From positions 1 through 57,349 of the IMG/VR virus record IMGVR_UViG_3300032213_002371: DNA of 57,349 bases. One strand, written 5' to 3'. Positions 56,566 through 57,349 of this stretch are shown in pieces. The stretch comes from a virus. Both the position numbers and the translations under genes were made by a program. The notes under the pieces were generated by a model that saw nothing but the letters and a program-made list of their open reading frames with translations, had not been told where the DNA came from and made no database searches. Positions within the stretch are counted from its first letter, which is position 1; each line of letters begins with the position of its first letter.

Positions 56566-57336
56566 TCACCTCATGGAAAGTGCGGTGCACGGAGCCACCG
56601 CTAGGGTTGTTTCAGTTAATGCAAATCCAAATGCTTGCACAACATGGCCACTGATAATCGGGGGTGTCAAACTTAACGCACCCGACTGGCCGACATAATA
56701 GATCTTTCCCACTTGGAGTGCGTCAAAGCCCGCGTACCGGCCGCCGATCCTGACGGCAACGTGGGTCGCGTCGATGACGCTCTCGACGACACCGACGCAG
56801 GGCATGAAGTCGGCATATCGGCAGTCCGCGGGCTCGGCATCACCCGAGTCCGAATCGATTCGCACGAGCGTACCAACGTCAACGTCGAAGGCCGACACAG
56901 TCACGAGATTCGTGTCGTCGCCCGATGGTGTCGGGGGCGTCGGTGAGGAGCCACCACCCGAGGCGGGCATCACGCCGCCCGTCTGCGCGTACGGTGTCGT
57001 GAGGATCAGACTGCCGGGGCTCTCATCGATCGTCGCCGTGAGAGTCGCGACGCCGACAGAGACGCTCGCGGACAGCGTCACGACGGACTCGTCTGCGGCC
57101 GACACAGCGCACAGGCGCGACAGAAGACCGATGGCACCCGCGGCCCGCGCACTCGACGGCACCACGCGGAACAGGCTCAACGCGAACTGTTGAAGCAAGC
57201 CGCAGGTCTCGGCCGGAAGATATGGGCTCGTGACGGCGCCCGTCGTCAGGTTCAACGTGAGCGGCTGCACGCTCGTTTGAGCCTGAAGCCGTAGGCCGAC
57301 GTTTTGTCCGTCGAGTTGTGTCGCCGTGACGGCCAT
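56566..57336 (-). CDS. Fibre-associated beta-rich protein (256 aa)
   Basis: The start is the ATG at 57336, 13 bases from the window end, with AGGGTGCTCGA upstream. The N-terminal half is Thr/Ser/Val-rich (LNLTTGAVTSPYLPAE). A Gly/Ser/Pro linker near residue 130 leads to a beta domain with IGGRYAGFDALQVGKIYYVG, which resembles the C-terminal beta domain of the fibre-like protein (both carry a G-x2-Y[VL]Y/G-type turn). Probably a second spike component. Confidence 0.65.
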   Translation of the reverse strand: MAVTATQLDGQNVGLRLQAQTSVQPLTLNLTTGAVTSPYLPAETCGLLQQFALSLFRVVPSSARAAGAIGLLSRLCAVSAADESVVTLSASVSVGVATLTATIDESPGSLILTTPYAQTGGVMPASGGGSSPTPPTPSGDDTNLVTVSAFDVDVGTLVRIDSDSGDAEPADCRYADFMPCVGVVESVIDATHVAVRIGGRYAGFDALQVGKIYYVGQSGALSLTPPIISGHVVQAFGFALTETTLAVAPCTALSMR

Positions 57337-57349
57337 TCGAGCACCCTAC

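Larger units (their letters stand above)
1572..56860. repeat. Dispersed palindrome AATCGATT (47 copies)
   Basis: AATCGATT starts at 1572, 2363, 3776, 5089, 5947, 7527, 8835, 9906, 10654, 11973, 13320, 14763, 15488, 16845, 17810, 19148, 20834, 22411, 22677, 23130, 24322, 24967, 26241, 26650, 28084, 28936, 29614, 30954, 32195, 33732, 33972, 35089, 36237, 36719, 37370, 38512, 39427, 40917, 42682, 45241, 47659, 48706, 50584, 51350, 52116, 53341 and 56853. About 38 copies extend to GAATCGATTC. Copies inside genes are read in several frames (ESI, NRF, RIDS). The longest perfect palindromes are at 24962-24979 (18 bp) and 51344-51363 (20 bp). Near-copies are at 34517 and 40266. Confidence 0.92.

Noticed and set aside
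1572-56860. AATCGATT copies explained by coding constraint
   Set aside because: Copies lie in several reading frames, on both coding strands and in gaps, so codon usage cannot produce them.

Overview
The window looks like nearly all of the genome of a double-stranded DNA phage, or a phage-like episome, from a high-GC bacterium. The evidence is: tight gene packing with ATGA/TGATG overlaps; a phage-type replication set (family A DNA polymerase with an N-terminal uracil-DNA-glycosylase-like domain, SNF2-type helicase, Sak4-like ATPase, ssDNA-binding protein, RecB/Cas4-like nuclease, SMC-like ATPase); a tyrosine recombinase; a ParB-like protein; a GH19 lysozyme; and fibre-like and virion-like proteins. 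No ribosomal, tRNA or host metabolic genes were found. The host cannot be named from the sequence.

Layout. 1-8602 (+): virion-type block with small Lys-rich proteins, a NUDIX hydrolase, a kinase-like protein and a 1527-residue protein, ending at a bidirectional terminator (8622-8670). 8698-10056 (-): DUF3987-like P-loop protein, sharing a divergent control region with 10194-23050 (+), the replication and recombination block. 23051-24410: a 1.36-kb non-coding region with iteron-like repeats, a sigma70-type promoter, many nested stem-loops and a 60-bp inverted repeat. 24411-38244 (+): accessory block with ParB, a MoxR AAA+ ATPase, a VWA protein with its likely third partner, about fifteen small unknown proteins and a tyrosine recombinase. 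38272-38304: a terminator between converging blocks. 38333-57336 (-): virion and lysis block with many membrane proteins, a membrane-anchored GH19 lysozyme, two related 183/210-aa proteins, a 221-aa candidate coat protein, an HNH-AP2 endonuclease and a tail-fibre-like protein.

Three signals cross gene boundaries. (1) The palindrome AATCGATT, usually CGAATCGATTCG, occurs 47 times by hand count, about every 1.2 kb and both inside and between genes, where fewer than one copy is expected by chance. (2) A shared operator-like inverted repeat, GACA-N2-TGTC, lies at the control regions of three replication operons, one of which encodes a small HTH protein. (3) Short GC-only hairpins lie just upstream of the ribosome-binding site of at least thirteen genes.

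No terminase, portal, HK97 capsid, tail tube or sheath was recognised by eye. At least nine of the virion-block proteins carry membrane segments, and several share a GLGA-type short motif. The particle may therefore be of an unusual type, possibly membrane-containing. All functional calls come from reading motifs; no database search was run.
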